A DNA stretch of 64,000 nt from Bagarius yarrelli (lineage: Eukaryota > Chordata > Actinopteri > Siluriformes > Sisoridae): positions 611,784 to 675,783 of the forward strand of contig VCAZ01000122.1 of assembly GCA_005784505.1 (NCBI GenBank), in the 5' to 3' direction. The stretch is not shown here. Below: more notes on the stretch, generated by a model, which saw only the letters and a list, made by a program, of their open reading frames with translations, was not told the origin of the DNA and did not search any database. Position 1 is the stretch's first letter.

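Noticed and set aside
38..64000. SYNE1 (nesprin-1) as the identity
   Set aside because: CH2 and first rod exons look closer to SYNE2 as I recall both. A database alignment of exons 2-8 would settle it, so some doubt stays.

Overview
This window is a slice of a vertebrate genome, almost certainly a teleost fish. One very large intron-rich gene fills it on the minus strand. The introns carry fish-type tRNA-derived SINEs, a Tc1/mariner relic, a non-LTR retrotransposon tail and dense (CA)n microsatellites. I cannot name the species; the repeats would suit an otophysan such as a catfish, but that is a guess.

The gene encodes a giant nesprin, most likely nesprin-2 (SYNE2/syne2), an outer-nuclear-membrane spectrin-family protein that ties the nucleus to actin. 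I rebuilt 102 coding exons from splice sites and codon phase. They run from the last 32 bases of a first calponin-homology (CH1) exon at the right edge (64000) to a spectrin-repeat exon at 38. Neither the start codon and promoter nor the C-terminal KASH anchor is in the window. Phases agree across all exon junctions, except that two exons each carry a small frame-breaking expansion of a short tandem repeat. The assembled coding sequence is about 26.8 kb, or about 8,930 codons.

Layout from the 5' end (right) to the 3' end (left). 62463-64000: end of CH1, a Ser-rich linker and all of CH2. 55908-62095: N-terminal spectrin-like repeats, with a Tc1 relic in one intron. 53000-55816: a 2.8-kb Gln/Pro-rich exon. 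40120-52885: spectrin-like repeats, including a run of four whole-repeat exons at 43455-45035. 35136-39890: a 4.75-kb disordered exon with 14 KPTPP motifs, most of them in a tandem array. 31608-33648: a 2.0-kb helical exon. 24494-31529: more spectrin-like exons. 19327-24586: an acidic, disordered linker. 38-17267: C-terminal spectrin repeats.

The most unusual features are the two giant low-complexity exons. They begin and end on codon boundaries, so each could be skipped without breaking the frame. The KPTPP[VTI][RK] units fit the class II SH3-ligand consensus PxxPx[RK], suggesting a multivalent docking segment inside a nuclear-envelope linker. I do not know of an equivalent in mammalian nesprin-2. 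Other notable items are the two repeat-linked frameshifts, two GC-AG introns supported by phase, and UG-repeat tracts at many splice sites in the 3' half. I saw no second gene, RNA gene or CRISPR array.
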